Below are positions 39,320 to 50,956 of a DNA stretch of 64,000 nt, piece after piece. The first letter of the stretch is position 1. Each line of letters starts with the position of its first letter. This DNA comes from DATBGO01 sp050011895 (lineage in GTDB: Bacteria > Actinomycetota > Actinomycetes > Streptosporangiales > Streptosporangiaceae). The position numbers were made by a program, and so were the translations under genes. The stretch spans positions 62,001 through 126,000 of the forward strand of contig JBEKIF010000001.1 in NCBI GenBank assembly GCA_050011895.1, given 5' to 3'. The notes below the pieces were generated by a model. The model was given only the letters and a program-made list of their open reading frames with translations. It made no database searches and was not told where the DNA came from.

Positions 39320-41875
39320 ATGGCCAGACGTACGACAACCCCGCCCCCCGAGGACTTCGAAGAGAACATCGTCGACATCGATGTCACCGAGGAGATGCGG
39401 GCCAGCTACCTCGAGTACGCCTACTCGGTCATCTACCAGCGTGCCCTGCCGGACGCGCGGGACGGGCTGAAGCCGGTACAGCGCCGGATCCTGTTCCAGA
39501 TGAACGAGATGGGGCTGCGCCCCGACCGCCCGCATGTGAAGTGCGCCCGGGTGGTCGGCGACGTGATGGGGCGGCTGCACCCGCACGGCGACAGCGCCAT
39601 CTACGACACGCTGGTCCGGATGGCGCAGCCGTGGGCGATGCGGCTGCCGCTGATCGACGGGCACGGCAACTTCGGCTCGCTCGGCGGTGACGACTCGGCG
39701 GCGGCCTACCGGTACACCGAGGCGCGGCTGGCCGCGGCGGCCATGGAGATGGTGGCCTCGATCGACGAGGACACCGTGGATTTCCAGCCCAACTATGACG
39801 GCCAGGACGCGGAGCCGCAGGTGCTGCCGTCCGCGCTGCCCAACCTCCTGGTGAACGGCGCGGCCGGGATCGCGGTCGGGATGGCGACCAACATGGCGCC
39901 GCACAACCTGGGCGAGGTCATCGCCGCGGCCCGGCACCTGATCGCCGACCCGGACGCGAGCCTGGACGAGCTGATGCGCTTCGTGCCCGGCCCGGACCTG
40001 CCGACCGGCGGCAAGATCGTCGGCCTGGACGGGATCAGGGAGGCGTACGAGACCGGGCGCGGGGTGTTCCGGACCCGGGCGGCGGCGCGGATCGAGCAGA
40101 TCACGCCGCGGCGGACCGGCATCGTGGTCACCGAGCTGCCCTACGGGATCGGCCCGGAAAAGGTAGTGACCAGGATCAAGGACCTGGTCCAGGCGAAGAA
40201 GCTGGCCGGGATCGCGGACCTCAAGGACCTCACTGACCGGCACCGCGGCCTGCACCTGGTGATCGAGATCCGCAGCGGCTTCCACGCCGAGGCGGTGCTC
40301 GAGGAACTCTACCGGCTGACCCCGATGGAGGACACCTTCGGGATCAATAACGTCACGCTGGTAGACGGCCAGCCCCGGGTGCTCGGCCTGCGTGAGCTGC
40401 TGCAGATCTACGTCGACCACCGGATCGAGGTGGTCAGGCGCCGGACGGCGTTCCGCCGCCGCAAGCGCGAAGAGCGGCTGCACCTGGTCGACGGCCTGAT
40501 GATCGCCCTGCTCAACATCGACGAGGTCATCGCCGTGATCAGGTCGAGTGACGACGCCGCCGCCGCCAAGGAGCGGCTGATGTCGGTGTTCGACCTGTCG
40601 CAGATCCAGGCCCAGTACATCCTCGACACCCCGCTGCGCAGGCTGACCCGCTACGACCGGCTGGAGCTGGAGAAGGAACGAGACACCCTGCAGCGCGAGA
40701 TCGCCGAGCTGACCGCGATCCTCGATTCCGAGGACAAGCTGCGCGAGGTCGTCTCGGCGGAGCTGGCGAGCGTCGCCGAGCGGTTCGGCACCCCGCGGCG
40801 CACGGTGCTGCTCGAAGCCTCGGGCGCGGCGAGGACCACTGCGGTGCCGCTGGAGGTGGCCGACGAGCCCTGCCTGGTGCTGCTGTCCTCAGCAGGCCTG
40901 CTCGCCCGGGCTGCCGCACGCCCGCAGGCTGGGCAGGAGACGCTGCCAGCCGCAGGTGAGCCTGCGCGATCGCGCGATGCCGGCCGCGCTGCGCATGACG
41001 TGATCGTATCCGCGGTGCCGTCGACGGCGCGCGGCACGATCGGCGTGCTGACCTCGCATGGGCGCCTGATCAGGCTCGGCGTGCTCGAGCTTCCCGCGCT
41101 GCCGCCGAGTGCGCACTCCCCCGCGCTGGCCGGCGGAGCGCCGGTTAGCGAGTTCGTCGCCACTGGGCGCGGCGAGACCGTCGTCGCCATCGTCGCAGCC
41201 GAGGCCGAGGGCGCCGGCCTCGTGCTTGCCACGGCAGGCGGTGTCGTCAAGCGAGTTGCTCCCGACTACCCGCAGAACGCTGCCGACTTCGAGGTCATCA
41301 CGCTCAAGACGGGCGACCAGGTGGTCGGCGCGGTGCAGCTCGCCGACGAGGACCAGGACCTGGTGTTCATCACCAGCGACGCGCAGCTGCTCAGGTTCGG
41401 CGCCGCAGCGGTGCGGCCGCAGGGCCGGGCCGCCGCCGGCATGGCCGGGATCAGGCTGGCGCCCCGTGCGTCAGTGATCTGGTTCGGCACCGTGGATCCG
41501 TCCGGCTCGCCGGACGCCGGCTCGTTGGCCGGCGAGCCGTCGGGTGCCCCGGTGGCCGTCCCTGGTGCCCCGGTCGTTGTCACGGTGGCGGGCAGCGCGG
41601 GCGCGCTGCCCGGCGCGTCCGCCGCGACGGTGAAGGTAACCCCCTACGCCGAGTACCCGCCCAAAGGACGGGCCACCGGCGGGGTGCGCTGCCACCGGTT
41701 CCTTAAGGGCGAAGACCTCCTGGTGCTGGCCTGGGCCGGGGCGCCGCCAGCACGCGGCGCGACTGAGGCGGGCACACCGGTGCCGCTGCCGCCGCCCGAT
41801 GGCCGGCGGGACGGCTCAGGCGTCCGGGTCCGGCACCCGCTCGCCGCGCTCGGCGGTACCGTCCGGCCCGGCTGA
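39320..41875 (+). CDS. parC: DNA topoisomerase IV-like subunit A (second GyrA paralogue)
   Basis: DNA-breakage subunit of a type IIA topoisomerase. N-terminal YLEYAYSVIYQRALPDARDGLKPVQRRIL, the quinolone-determining KCARVVGDVMGRLHPHGDSAIYDTL, and catalytic Tyr132 in AYRYTEARL. A C-terminal beta-pinwheel with degenerate repeats lacks a clear GyrA box (QRRGGKG), in keeping with ParC-type function. Ala/Gly/Pro insertions lie in the C-terminal domain (about 530-560, 725-760). It resembles Streptomyces SCO5836. ATG at 39320 fits the family (MARRTTTPPPEDFEE); ATG 39311 is possible. Its partner is the ParE-like gene at 43662-45953. Confidence 0.92.
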   Translation: MARRTTTPPPEDFEENIVDIDVTEEMRASYLEYAYSVIYQRALPDARDGLKPVQRRILFQMNEMGLRPDRPHVKCARVVGDVMGRLHPHGDSAIYDTLVRMAQPWAMRLPLIDGHGNFGSLGGDDSAAAYRYTEARLAAAAMEMVASIDEDTVDFQPNYDGQDAEPQVLPSALPNLLVNGAAGIAVGMATNMAPHNLGEVIAAARHLIADPDASLDELMRFVPGPDLPTGGKIVGLDGIREAYETGRGVFRTRAAARIEQITPRRTGIVVTELPYGIGPEKVVTRIKDLVQAKKLAGIADLKDLTDRHRGLHLVIEIRSGFHAEAVLEELYRLTPMEDTFGINNVTLVDGQPRVLGLRELLQIYVDHRIEVVRRRTAFRRRKREERLHLVDGLMIALLNIDEVIAVIRSSDDAAAAKERLMSVFDLSQIQAQYILDTPLRRLTRYDRLELEKERDTLQREIAELTAILDSEDKLREVVSAELASVAERFGTPRRTVLLEASGAARTTAVPLEVADEPCLVLLSSAGLLARAAARPQAGQETLPAAGEPARSRDAGRAAHDVIVSAVPSTARGTIGVLTSHGRLIRLGVLELPALPPSAHSPALAGGAPVSEFVATGRGETVVAIVAAEAEGAGLVLATAGGVVKRVAPDYPQNAADFEVITLKTGDQVVGAVQLADEDQDLVFITSDAQLLRFGAAAVRPQGRAAAGMAGIRLAPRASVIWFGTVDPSGSPDAGSLAGEPSGAPVAVPGAPVVVTVAGSAGALPGASAATVKVTPYAEYPPKGRATGGVRCHRFLKGEDLLVLAWAGAPPARGATEAGTPVPLPPPDGRRDGSGVRVRHPLAALGGTVRPG

Positions 41876-41986
41876 GCCCTCGCCCCGGAGGCAGCTCGGC
41901 CTGCGCTGCTTTCGCGTTACTCAGAGGATCCGGAGAGCCGCACTTCGGCTTGCGACCTGGTCCGCCTGCGCATCCTTGGGCTACCC

Positions 41987-42007
41987 GCGGGTCCGGCAGG
42001 GACCCGC
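41987..42007 (+). terminator. 8-bp stem-loop between parC-like gene and small secreted peptide
   Basis: gcgggtcc pairs with ggacccgc around a 5-nt loop; ccctttct follows after a few bases. It may end the parC transcript or sit in the leader of the next gene, whose ribosome site begins 14 nt later. Confidence 0.4.
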
Positions 42008-42035
42008 AAGAACCCTTTCTGGAAGGAGGAACTGG

Positions 42036-42287
42036 ATGGCATCCAGCACGGGCACCCGGCTGCGGCGCCTGGTCGTGACCGCGGCCCTGGCCGGCGGTCT
42101 CGGGGCAGGAGTGGCGGGTGTGGCCAGCGCGGCCACACCCGGTTCGTCAGCCCCGTCGACGACAACGTCGACGACGGCGACGACGGCGACCCACGCGTCG
42201 TCATCACCCCCTTCGACGCCGTCATCGACGCCGACACATCCGCAGGCGCCTTCGAAGTCGAAGACGCACAAGTGCCCGAACATGTAA
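42036..42287 (+). CDS. small secreted Ser/Thr/Pro-rich peptide
   Basis: 83 residues, function unknown. Sec signal peptide: basic RLRRL, hydrophobic VVTAALAGGLGAGVAGV, cleavage likely after VASAA. The mature part (about 55 residues) is almost wholly Ser, Thr, Pro and Ala, ending basic with one Cys (KSKTHKCPNM). A strong ribosome site (GGAAGGAGGA at 42021-42030) supports expression. No homologous family is recognised; composition suggests a flexible exported peptide, possibly glycosylated. A long hairpin follows the stop. Confidence 0.75.
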   Translation: MASSTGTRLRRLVVTAALAGGLGAGVAGVASAATPGSSAPSTTTSTTATTATHASSSPPSTPSSTPTHPQAPSKSKTHKCPNM

Positions 42288-42295
42288 CAACCGTC

Positions 42296-42356
42296 GTGAT
42301 CTCCCGGCGGCCCGGCCAACACGCTGGCCGCGGACGGCCGGCCGCTGGGAGATCAC
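42296..42356. terminator. long stem-loop between convergent small-peptide and yqhA genes
   Basis: gtgatctcccggcggcc at 42296 is mirrored by the complementary ggccgctgggagatcac ending at 42356, with one mismatch near the middle and a second partly paired ggcc core. Starting 8 nt after the peptide stop, it is a good terminator candidate. The rest of 42357-42487 shows no gene. Confidence 0.65.
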
Positions 42357-42487
42357 CAGGGACACAGCCGCCATCAGCACCCCTCCCGCGAGGCCCGCGG
42401 CCCACCCCGGCTGGCACCATCGCGGTGATTGAGGACCTTGCCCGGGAGATTTGTATGCCGGGGGCCGGTCACGATCGAGGCACGAGG

Positions 42488-43042
42488 CTAGTTCTTTCCA
42501 TTGACATGGCCGCTCTGCCACAGAAAGGCGGTCAGGGCGACGATGACCACGGCGACCCCGCCGCCCAGCTCAAGGACCTGGCGGCCGCCTGGGGAATCCA
42601 CCACCACCTCGACGAAGTTTACCGACAAGACCATGACGATCATCGCGACGACCCGGCCCTTGAGGTCATTGAGGTCATGCATTTCGAGCCAGGCAGGCAT
42701 TCCCCCGGCTCGATTGACGTGGACCTTCCTGATGAACAATTCGTAGAAGCCGACGGCTGATATGAGCAGCGTGGCTCCGATCAGAAACAGGTCGATGTCC
42801 AGCAGGAACAGGCCAATCTGGTGGCCCACGGGAAAAGGATGGTGAATGACGGCGCGGGCTGAGTGGATGAACAGGGCGGTCCCGTAGGCGAACGCCCCGA
42901 GAGCCGCGAGAAGCAGGATCACGACGGGGATAAGCGCAAGCCAGAGAGAGGCGACCAGCGCCCGCTCAGCTCTGGCTTCCAGGGTTGCCGCCAACCGGTC
43001 CGGTCTCGTGTCCGCCTGTTGGTTCTCCGGTTCGTTCTCCAT
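42488..43042 (-). CDS. YqhA/UPF0114-family membrane protein
   Basis: 184 residues, function unknown. Four transmembrane helices, including LWLALIPVVILLLAALGAFAYG, and the family signature MPAWLEMHDLNDLKGRVVAMIVMVLSVNFVEVVV. ATG at 43042 follows GGAGGGAGGGAC. An acidic, Gln-rich N-terminus precedes the first helix. No operon partner in this orientation. Confidence 0.88.
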   Translation of the reverse strand: MENEPENQQADTRPDRLAATLEARAERALVASLWLALIPVVILLLAALGAFAYGTALFIHSARAVIHHPFPVGHQIGLFLLDIDLFLIGATLLISAVGFYELFIRKVHVNRAGGMPAWLEMHDLNDLKGRVVAMIVMVLSVNFVEVVVDSPGGRQVLELGGGVAVVIVALTAFLWQSGHVNGKN

Positions 43043-43355
43043 GTCCCTCCCTCCGATCTCGGCACGCAACTACGGCGGGCGACGGCCGGATACCAGGCTC
43101 TTCGCTCAGCCCGGCGGCCGATCGACAGGTACAAGGTAGCGACGTCGGCGGCCAGCCTGTTAAACAGGCCCTACCCGCTGACCGCGGTTCGCAGCGGCCG
43201 AGGTCCAGGGACCTGGGCCGACACCGTCCTTGCCCAGACAATCCAGACAATCCAGCAGAACAAGCCGGAACGGTCCTGGGCGCGCGAGCTTCGCCAGCGG
43301 GTCCGCGCGGAGGCGCAGGAAGCGACCACCTGCACCGTTATGGTATCATGCTGGT
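43043..43355. other. intergenic stretch upstream of the relBE remnant
   Basis: No gene is called. A rightward frame reading DTVLAQTIQTIQQNKPERSW has protein-like composition but no start with a ribosome site; it runs into the remnant locus. Near 43337-43357 the sequence becomes AT-rich with two tggtat elements (ggtatcat, ctggtatgg) of the kind seen in toxin-antitoxin promoters. Confidence 0.4.
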
Positions 43356-43627
43356 ATGGCTATGACACTTCGTTTGCCGCCCGAGGTCGAGGATCAGCTT
43401 AAGCAGGTAGCTGAAATCGAGCATCGCAGCGTGCCGTCGAATTCATCACCGGCCCGCTCCTGGAGGCGCCATACCGGGTCGGCAAGCCACTGCGGGACAA
43501 GCTCGCCGGCTCCCACAGTGCACGGCTCGGTACCCAGTGGCGCATCCTGCACCGGATCGAAGAATCAAAGCGCGTTGTGGTCGTGCAGGACATGCAACAT
43601 CGCTCGAATGCTTACCGCCGACGGTAG
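43356..43627 (+). pseudogene. decayed relBE-type toxin-antitoxin locus (fused antitoxin head and toxin tail)
   Basis: 43356-43433 encodes MAMTLRLPPEVEDQLKQVAE + IEHRSV, the ribbon-helix-helix N-terminus of an antitoxin. At about 43434 the frame shifts and the sequence continues as VEFITGPLLEAPYRVGKPLR, LAGSHSARLGTQWRILHRIEE, RVVVVQDMQHRSNAYRRR and a stop at 43627, the C-terminal two thirds of a RelE/ParE-like mRNA interferase. The antitoxin C-terminus and toxin N-terminus are missing, as after one internal deletion. It lies between the yqhA and parE-like genes. No functional protein is expected. Confidence 0.8.
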
Positions 43628-43661
43628 GGATCAAGGTCAGACGCTCGGGCGTGGCCGCCGC

Positions 43662-45953
<2,292 letters not shown>

Positions 45954-46241
45954 TTACGGCACTCCTGACGTGGGGCTGGGGCGGCTCGCCCGGTTAGGCC
46001 TGAACGCAGACTAGCGGCCCGCATCGGCTGCCTCGCGCAGGCACGCCGCTGACATACCCGGCGACCTGGGACAACGCGTACGCTACCGTAGGTGTTTCAG
46101 GCCGGATCAGCCTGGCAGAGATCCTGTTCGCCCACGGCGTATGCGGAGTCGGCGGGGAAGAGGGGCGCTAGACCGGGCGTTGTGGTCCGGTAGACATGGA
46201 AGCCGGCGATCAGCCGGGCGGCACTAAGCGAGGGAGGCGAC

Positions 46242-46481
46242 ATGACCGGAGCGATGGCTGCGCCAATAGCCGCTACCAAGCCACTGAGCGGCCACGATCT
46301 CTGCGACCGGTGCGGTGCGCAGGCCTACGTGCGCGTTGTGCTTCCCGGTGCTGGTGAGCTGCTGTTCTGCGCCCACCACGGCCGCCAGCACGCGGACGCG
46401 CTGGCCAAGATCGCGGTCGAGATCCAGGACGAGTCCGGCCGGCTCTCTAAGCCGCAGAAGGCTGAGACGCCAGGAGATTAA
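46242..46481 (+). CDS. DUF7455 small zinc-ribbon-like protein
   Basis: 79 residues, unknown function, conserved beside hrdB in Streptomyces. Putative metal site: CDRCGAQAYVRVVLPGAGEL with a CxxC pair, then FCAHHGRQH giving Cys and His. A helical C-terminus (ADALAKIAVEIQDE) follows. ATG at 46242 has GGGAGG upstream. A 34-bp perfect inverted repeat starts 13 bp after the stop. The 288 bp upstream, to the parE-like start, show no gene and should hold both divergent promoters. Confidence 0.88.
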   Translation: MTGAMAAPIAATKPLSGHDLCDRCGAQAYVRVVLPGAGELLFCAHHGRQHADALAKIAVEIQDESGRLSKPQKAETPGD

Positions 46482-46493
46482 TCACGAGCCATC

Positions 46494-46527
46494 AACCGCC
46501 CAGCCCGGATATCCGGGCTGGGCGGTT
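46494..46527 (+). terminator. 17-bp perfect stem, strong intrinsic terminator
   Basis: aaccgcccagcccggat is followed at once by its exact reverse complement, then ctcgtctgcc. The arms pair completely with no mismatch. It lies between the DUF7455 gene and the convergent hrdB gene. Confidence 0.85.
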
Positions 46528-46652
46528 CTCGTCTGCCAGCCGGCCGCCTGGCCAGACGTGCGAGCTGGGTGGTTTATTCGTTTCTCGGCGGTTTTATTCA
46601 TCCACAGGCAGCCGGTGCACCGCGCCAGGGCCCGGCCGGGGCCGCCGGCCCG

Positions 46653-48440
46653 CTAGTCCAGGTAGTCCCGTAGCACCTGGGACCTTGATGGATGCCGCAG
46701 CTTGGACATGGTCTTCGACTCGATCTGGCGGATCCGCTCCCTCGTCACGCCATAAACCTTGCCGATCTCATCCAGCGTCTTCGGCTGACCGTCGGTCAGG
46801 CCGAACCGCATCGAGACGACGCCCGCCTCGCGCTCGGACAGGGTGTCAAGGACCGAGTGCAGCTGCTCCTGCAACAGCGTGAAGCTCACTGCCTCGCCCG
46901 GCTGGATCGCCTCAGAGTCCTCGATCAGGTCACCGAACTCGCTGTCGCCGTCCTCGCCCAGCGGCGTGTGCAGGGAAATCGGCTCCCGGCCGTACTTCTG
47001 CACCTCGATGACCTTCTCCGGGGTCATGTCGAGCTCCGCGGCGAGTTCCTCGGGCGTCGGCTCCCGGCCCAGGTCCTGCAGCATCTGCCGCTGAACCCGG
47101 GCCAGCTTGTTAATGACCTCGACCATGTGCACGGGAATCCGGATGGTCCTGGCCTGGTCGGCCATCGCCCGGGTGATCGCCTGCCTGATCCACCAGGTGG
47201 CATAGGTGGAGAACTTGTAGCCCTTGGTGTAGTCGAACTTCTCCACGGCCCTGATCAGGCCAAGGTTGCCCTCCTGGATCAGGTCAAGGAACAGCATCCC
47301 GCGGCCGGTGTAGCGCTTGGCCAGCGAGACCACGAGCCGCAGGTTGGCTTCGAGCAGGTGGTTCTTGGCCCGGCGGCCATCCGAGGCGATCCATTCCAGA
47401 TCTATCCTGGCCTCCGGATGCAGCGAGCCGCGGCCCTCGCTCAGCTTCTCCTCGGCGAACAGGCCCGCCTCGATCCGCTTGGCCAGTTCCACTTCCTGCT
47501 CAGCGTTGAGCAGCGGCACCTTGCCGATCTGCTTGAGGTAGTCCTTGACCGGGTCGGATGTGGCCCCCGCGACCGCCACCTGCGCGGCTGGGAGATCCTC
47601 GTCATCATCGCCGTAGACGAAGGCCTCGTCCTCGTTCTCCTCACCGGGCGCCTTGGCGGTCCGGCTCGGGCTCTCGGGCGCCGCCTGCGCGGCGCCCGGG
47701 TCGGCAGCCTGGACCGGGGCGTCATCGCCCTCATCGGCGCTGTCGGCGCCGGTCCCGTCGGCAACGTCCTGCTCAGTCTCGTCGACCTCGAGCTCGATGA
47801 TCACATCGTCGCTAGCGTCGTCTTCGAGCTCAGCCAGGTCGGCCAGGTCGGCGTCAACGTCTAGCTCGACATCGGCCCCGAGATCCGCTTCCACGTCCAG
47901 GTCGACCTCGATGTCTACTCCATCCCGCGCCGGATCGACGAAGTCGCCGTCGACCGCGGCCTGTGTGCCGTCATCGTCATCATCGTGCTGAGCGGCCGCC
48001 GGCCCGCCGCCGTCGACCTTCCTACCACCGTCTGCGCGGGTGCCTGCCGCCGCCCCGCCCTTCTCGGTGTCCGGCTCGCCGACGGCTGCTGACAGGCGGG
48101 CGCCGGAGCGGGACCGCCGTGACGACCGGCGAGCCTTCGAGGAAGCCCGGATGTCTTGTTCCGCTGCCCCGTCCGGCCCGGCGTCCGGGCGGCCATCGGC
48201 CGGTGCGGCGGGTTGCGAACGGGGCGCGGCCGGGTGCTTGGCGCCCGCGGCCGAGCCGTTGGGCTGGCTGTCCGCCGGCGCATCTTCGCCGACCAGCGCG
48301 ACGGCTGAATCGGGTCGCTTGGCGCCCGGCTCGGAGCCGGACCGCGCATTGGACTTCCGTGCCTGGGCTCTCGCGTCCTGGCCCGACGGCCCCGGCTGCC
48401 TCCGCGCTGCGGAGCCTGCCGCGCTTGCCACCGCGGTCAC
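46653..48440 (-). CDS. hrdB: principal RNA polymerase sigma factor (HrdB/SigA)
   Basis: Housekeeping sigma-70. Region 1.2 VAVAGATSDPVKDYLKQIG, region 2 RLVVSLAKRYTGRGMLFLDL, IRAVEKFDYTKGYKFSTYAT and WWIRQAITRAMADQARTIR (-10 recognition), region 3 from VHMVEVINKLARVQRQMLQ, region 4 DTLSEREAGVVSMRFGLTDG and the -35 helix-turn-helix TLDEIGKVYGVTRERIRQIE. About 300 N-terminal residues are basic/Ala-rich and then strongly acidic (many Asp/Glu-Val-Asp repeats), as in Streptomyces HrdB. GTG at 48440 after GGAAGGG. 595 residues. The 299-bp upstream region is its promoter; a TATAGG occurs on the minus strand near 48530. Confidence 0.97.
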   Translation of the reverse strand: MTAVASAAGSAARRQPGPSGQDARAQARKSNARSGSEPGAKRPDSAVALVGEDAPADSQPNGSAAGAKHPAAPRSQPAAPADGRPDAGPDGAAEQDIRASSKARRSSRRSRSGARLSAAVGEPDTEKGGAAAGTRADGGRKVDGGGPAAAQHDDDDDGTQAAVDGDFVDPARDGVDIEVDLDVEADLGADVELDVDADLADLAELEDDASDDVIIELEVDETEQDVADGTGADSADEGDDAPVQAADPGAAQAAPESPSRTAKAPGEENEDEAFVYGDDDEDLPAAQVAVAGATSDPVKDYLKQIGKVPLLNAEQEVELAKRIEAGLFAEEKLSEGRGSLHPEARIDLEWIASDGRRAKNHLLEANLRLVVSLAKRYTGRGMLFLDLIQEGNLGLIRAVEKFDYTKGYKFSTYATWWIRQAITRAMADQARTIRIPVHMVEVINKLARVQRQMLQDLGREPTPEELAAELDMTPEKVIEVQKYGREPISLHTPLGEDGDSEFGDLIEDSEAIQPGEAVSFTLLQEQLHSVLDTLSEREAGVVSMRFGLTDGQPKTLDEIGKVYGVTRERIRQIESKTMSKLRHPSRSQVLRDYLD

Positions 48441-48739
48441 CCCTTCCTTCGCTGGCTGGCGGGCCGTGCCACGATCGACCCTTGGCTGACCGAACTGGCA
48501 GGCGACACAGACACCTCTCCTGCATACCTATAGCCGAAAACGGACCCTACCGCGCGGGCCATGCTCCTAGGACCTTGCCGGAAGCCAGGACCCTGCCGCA
48601 GGACACCGCATCAGGGACGGCTCGTCTCCCGTCAACCACCTTAGGCGGAGTCCACGGGTAGGTCGTACGGCTGCGAGTCCGGACCACGCGATTCCCCGCT
48701 TCAGCGGCGTCTCGCGCGGTGGAGTGGTACCCGCGACTT

Positions 48740-50956
48740 TCATGCCTTGCCCCTTCTTACGGCTCCCCTGGCACTTGCCCGCCCGACAGGCACCACGCCG
48801 TCACGTACCGGATTGTGCAGCACCAGCACGGTCACGTCGTCGTCTTGCTCATATCCGATCAGCATGCGTTCAACCAGGTAAGCGAGCAATCTGGCCGGAT
48901 CTTCCAGCACTGCCACCGGGGCCTGGGCGGCCACCGCCACCAGTTCGTCCAGGCCCACATCAAGGCCGCGCCTGCGGTTCTCCACAAGTCCATCGGAATA
49001 AAGGACGGCAGTGTTGCCGGGCGGCAGCCGGAACGTGTATTGCTGGCGCGGGCTGGCCCAGCCGAGCGGCGTGCCCGCCTCGGTCGGATCGAGCCACGGC
49101 GGAACGCCTGGCGCGAGCATGAGCGGCGGCAGATGGCCGGCGTTGCCTGCCATGCCCTCCCCGGTCGCCGGATCCACCACCAGGTAAGCGACCGTGGTTA
49201 CCTGCTCTTCGAGCTCGGTGGCGATGAACAGGCGGTCGAGCCCGGCCAGGACCGCGGCGGGCCTTGGGTCAGTGAGCGCGAGCGCACGCAGCGCGTTACG
49301 CACCCTGCCCATCCCGGCGGCCGCGGTGAGCCCCTTGCCCATCACGTCGCCCGCCGCGACCGCCAGCTTGCCGTCGGGAAGCCGGAAGGCGTCGTACCAG
49401 TCGCCGCCTATCTCCATGTTCCTGGTGACCGGCAGGTAACTGGCTTCCAGCACGATCCCCGGCACCGTCGGCAGCCGGTCAGGCAGCAGGCTCCGCTGCA
49501 GGGTCTCAGCAGTCGTGTGCTCTCGTTCGAACATCGAGGCGCGCTCAAGGGCCAGGGCGCACTGGCCGGCCAGCGCCTCAAGGAAGACCCGCTCCTCCTC
49601 GGTGATCTTCCTGGGTCTGGTAAACGAGAACCGAAGCGCGCCAAGTGGCGCGCCCGATGACAGCAGCGGCAGGCCCACCCAGGCCCGCTCGTCGCTGTGC
49701 TGCAGGAAGAGATCGACCTTGACCTGGTCCTCGAAATACGTGCGCAGGCCTTCGGGACTCTCGATGAGCAGCGGCCGCCTGGCGATGATGGCTGCGGTCA
49801 TGACGCTCGGCGTGTCCAGCGGGATGTCACCGCTCGGCGCGCCCAGGCTATTGGGCAGCCCGGCCAGGTTGACCGTCTTCAGCCGGAGCCGCTCCGGGTC
49901 GAGCATCGCCACGGCGGATCGCTCGGCGCCGATAGCCGACCTGCCCACCTGGGTGATCACCTCGACCACCTGCTCGACGGTCAGCGCTTCGGCCAGCATC
50001 GATGTCGCCTGCTGCAACCGCGCGGTGCGCAGCGCTGCCGCGGACAGCTGCTCGGTCAGCCGGCCCCGCATCTCCTCGGCTTCCCGCTGGCCGGTGACAT
50101 CCGTGCTGGCGCCTACCCATTCGACGATCTTGCCGTCCCGCTCGATCGGCACGGCGCGCACGTCGTAATGCCGGTAGGAGCCAGTCTTGGTGCGGACCCG
50201 GTAACGGCTATCGAACACCTTCCCGGTGCCGACGCACTCCTGCCAGTCCCGCTCGACTCGCTCCCTGTCCTCCGGGTGGATCGCGTCCAGCCAGCCGTTG
50301 CCCTGGTATTCCTCGACCGTCTGCCCGGTGATCCACCGCCATTCCGGTGAGTCCTCGGCGATCTGCCCGGTCGGCGTGGTCACCCAGACCACCTGCGCGC
50401 CTGCTTGCACCAGCGAGCGGTAGCGCTCCTCGCTGCGCCGCACCGCCTCTTCCGACCTGCGGCGGTCAGTGATGTCAACGGCGATCAGCGCGACGCCGCT
50501 GATGTCCCCGTCGCCGTCATGCGAAGGAAACCAGGAGAATGCCCAGTGCCGCGGCTGCCGGCCAGCGTGCTCCTGGCCGGCCGGAGCCCCCTCGCGGCCC
50601 TCAGCCGACGGCTCGGCCGTCAGCTCGGCCTGCACTGCGGCTCCGGCCACGGGAACGTCGATCTGCTGGTCGGCCTCGAAAAGGGGCTGGTCCTGCTCAA
50701 GCACGTGCCGGACCGCGGATGCTGCCCTGAGACCCAGATAGCCCGGCCATATCTGGGCGGGCATTCGGCCGATATGGTCGCCGGGGTCAATCCCGTTCAG
50801 GCTGGCCAGGGCCTGATTCATCCTGCGCAGCCTGAGGTCAGCCCCGAAGAACGCGAAGCCAATCGGAGCCTCGCTGAGCAGGGTCGCGAGCAGCGCGGAG
50901 TCCGATACATCCATGCCGGACACGCGCGGCTTGGGCACAGAGGTGCCTGTGCTCAT
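48740..50956 (-). CDS. PAS-PAS-GAF-PP2C (RsbU/SpoIIE-type) serine phosphatase
   Basis: Predicted signal-sensing phosphatase acting on anti-anti-sigma proteins. Two PAS domains (about residues 15-160 and 170-290; second with WRWITGQTVEEYQGNGWLDAIHPEDRERVE), a GAF domain (about 300-450), then the SpoIIE catalytic domain with EIGGDWYDAFRLPDGKLAV, AGDVMGKGLTAA and DDDVTVLVL. No HATPase kinase domain or membrane segment. ATG at 50956 follows GGGGAG; an upstream GTG/ATG at 51013 is possible. The position beside hrdB is conserved in Streptomyces (SCO5821-like), though control of HrdB itself is not established. Confidence 0.92.
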   Translation of the reverse strand: MSTGTSVPKPRVSGMDVSDSALLATLLSEAPIGFAFFGADLRLRRMNQALASLNGIDPGDHIGRMPAQIWPGYLGLRAASAVRHVLEQDQPLFEADQQIDVPVAGAAVQAELTAEPSAEGREGAPAGQEHAGRQPRHWAFSWFPSHDGDGDISGVALIAVDITDRRRSEEAVRRSEERYRSLVQAGAQVVWVTTPTGQIAEDSPEWRWITGQTVEEYQGNGWLDAIHPEDRERVERDWQECVGTGKVFDSRYRVRTKTGSYRHYDVRAVPIERDGKIVEWVGASTDVTGQREAEEMRGRLTEQLSAAALRTARLQQATSMLAEALTVEQVVEVITQVGRSAIGAERSAVAMLDPERLRLKTVNLAGLPNSLGAPSGDIPLDTPSVMTAAIIARRPLLIESPEGLRTYFEDQVKVDLFLQHSDERAWVGLPLLSSGAPLGALRFSFTRPRKITEEERVFLEALAGQCALALERASMFEREHTTAETLQRSLLPDRLPTVPGIVLEASYLPVTRNMEIGGDWYDAFRLPDGKLAVAAGDVMGKGLTAAAGMGRVRNALRALALTDPRPAAVLAGLDRLFIATELEEQVTTVAYLVVDPATGEGMAGNAGHLPPLMLAPGVPPWLDPTEAGTPLGWASPRQQYTFRLPPGNTAVLYSDGLVENRRRGLDVGLDELVAVAAQAPVAVLEDPARLLAYLVERMLIGYEQDDDVTVLVLHNPVRDGVVPVGRASARGAVRRGKA

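Noticed and set aside
42036..42287. Lanthipeptide or other RiPP precursor
   Set aside because: The peptide has a Sec signal, only one Cys and no neighbouring modification enzyme or transporter genes.
43043..43402. Protein-like frame containing DTVLAQTIQTIQQNKPERSW
   Set aside because: Attractive composition but no plausible start codon with ribosome site, and the frame ends within the toxin-antitoxin remnant; insufficient to call a gene.
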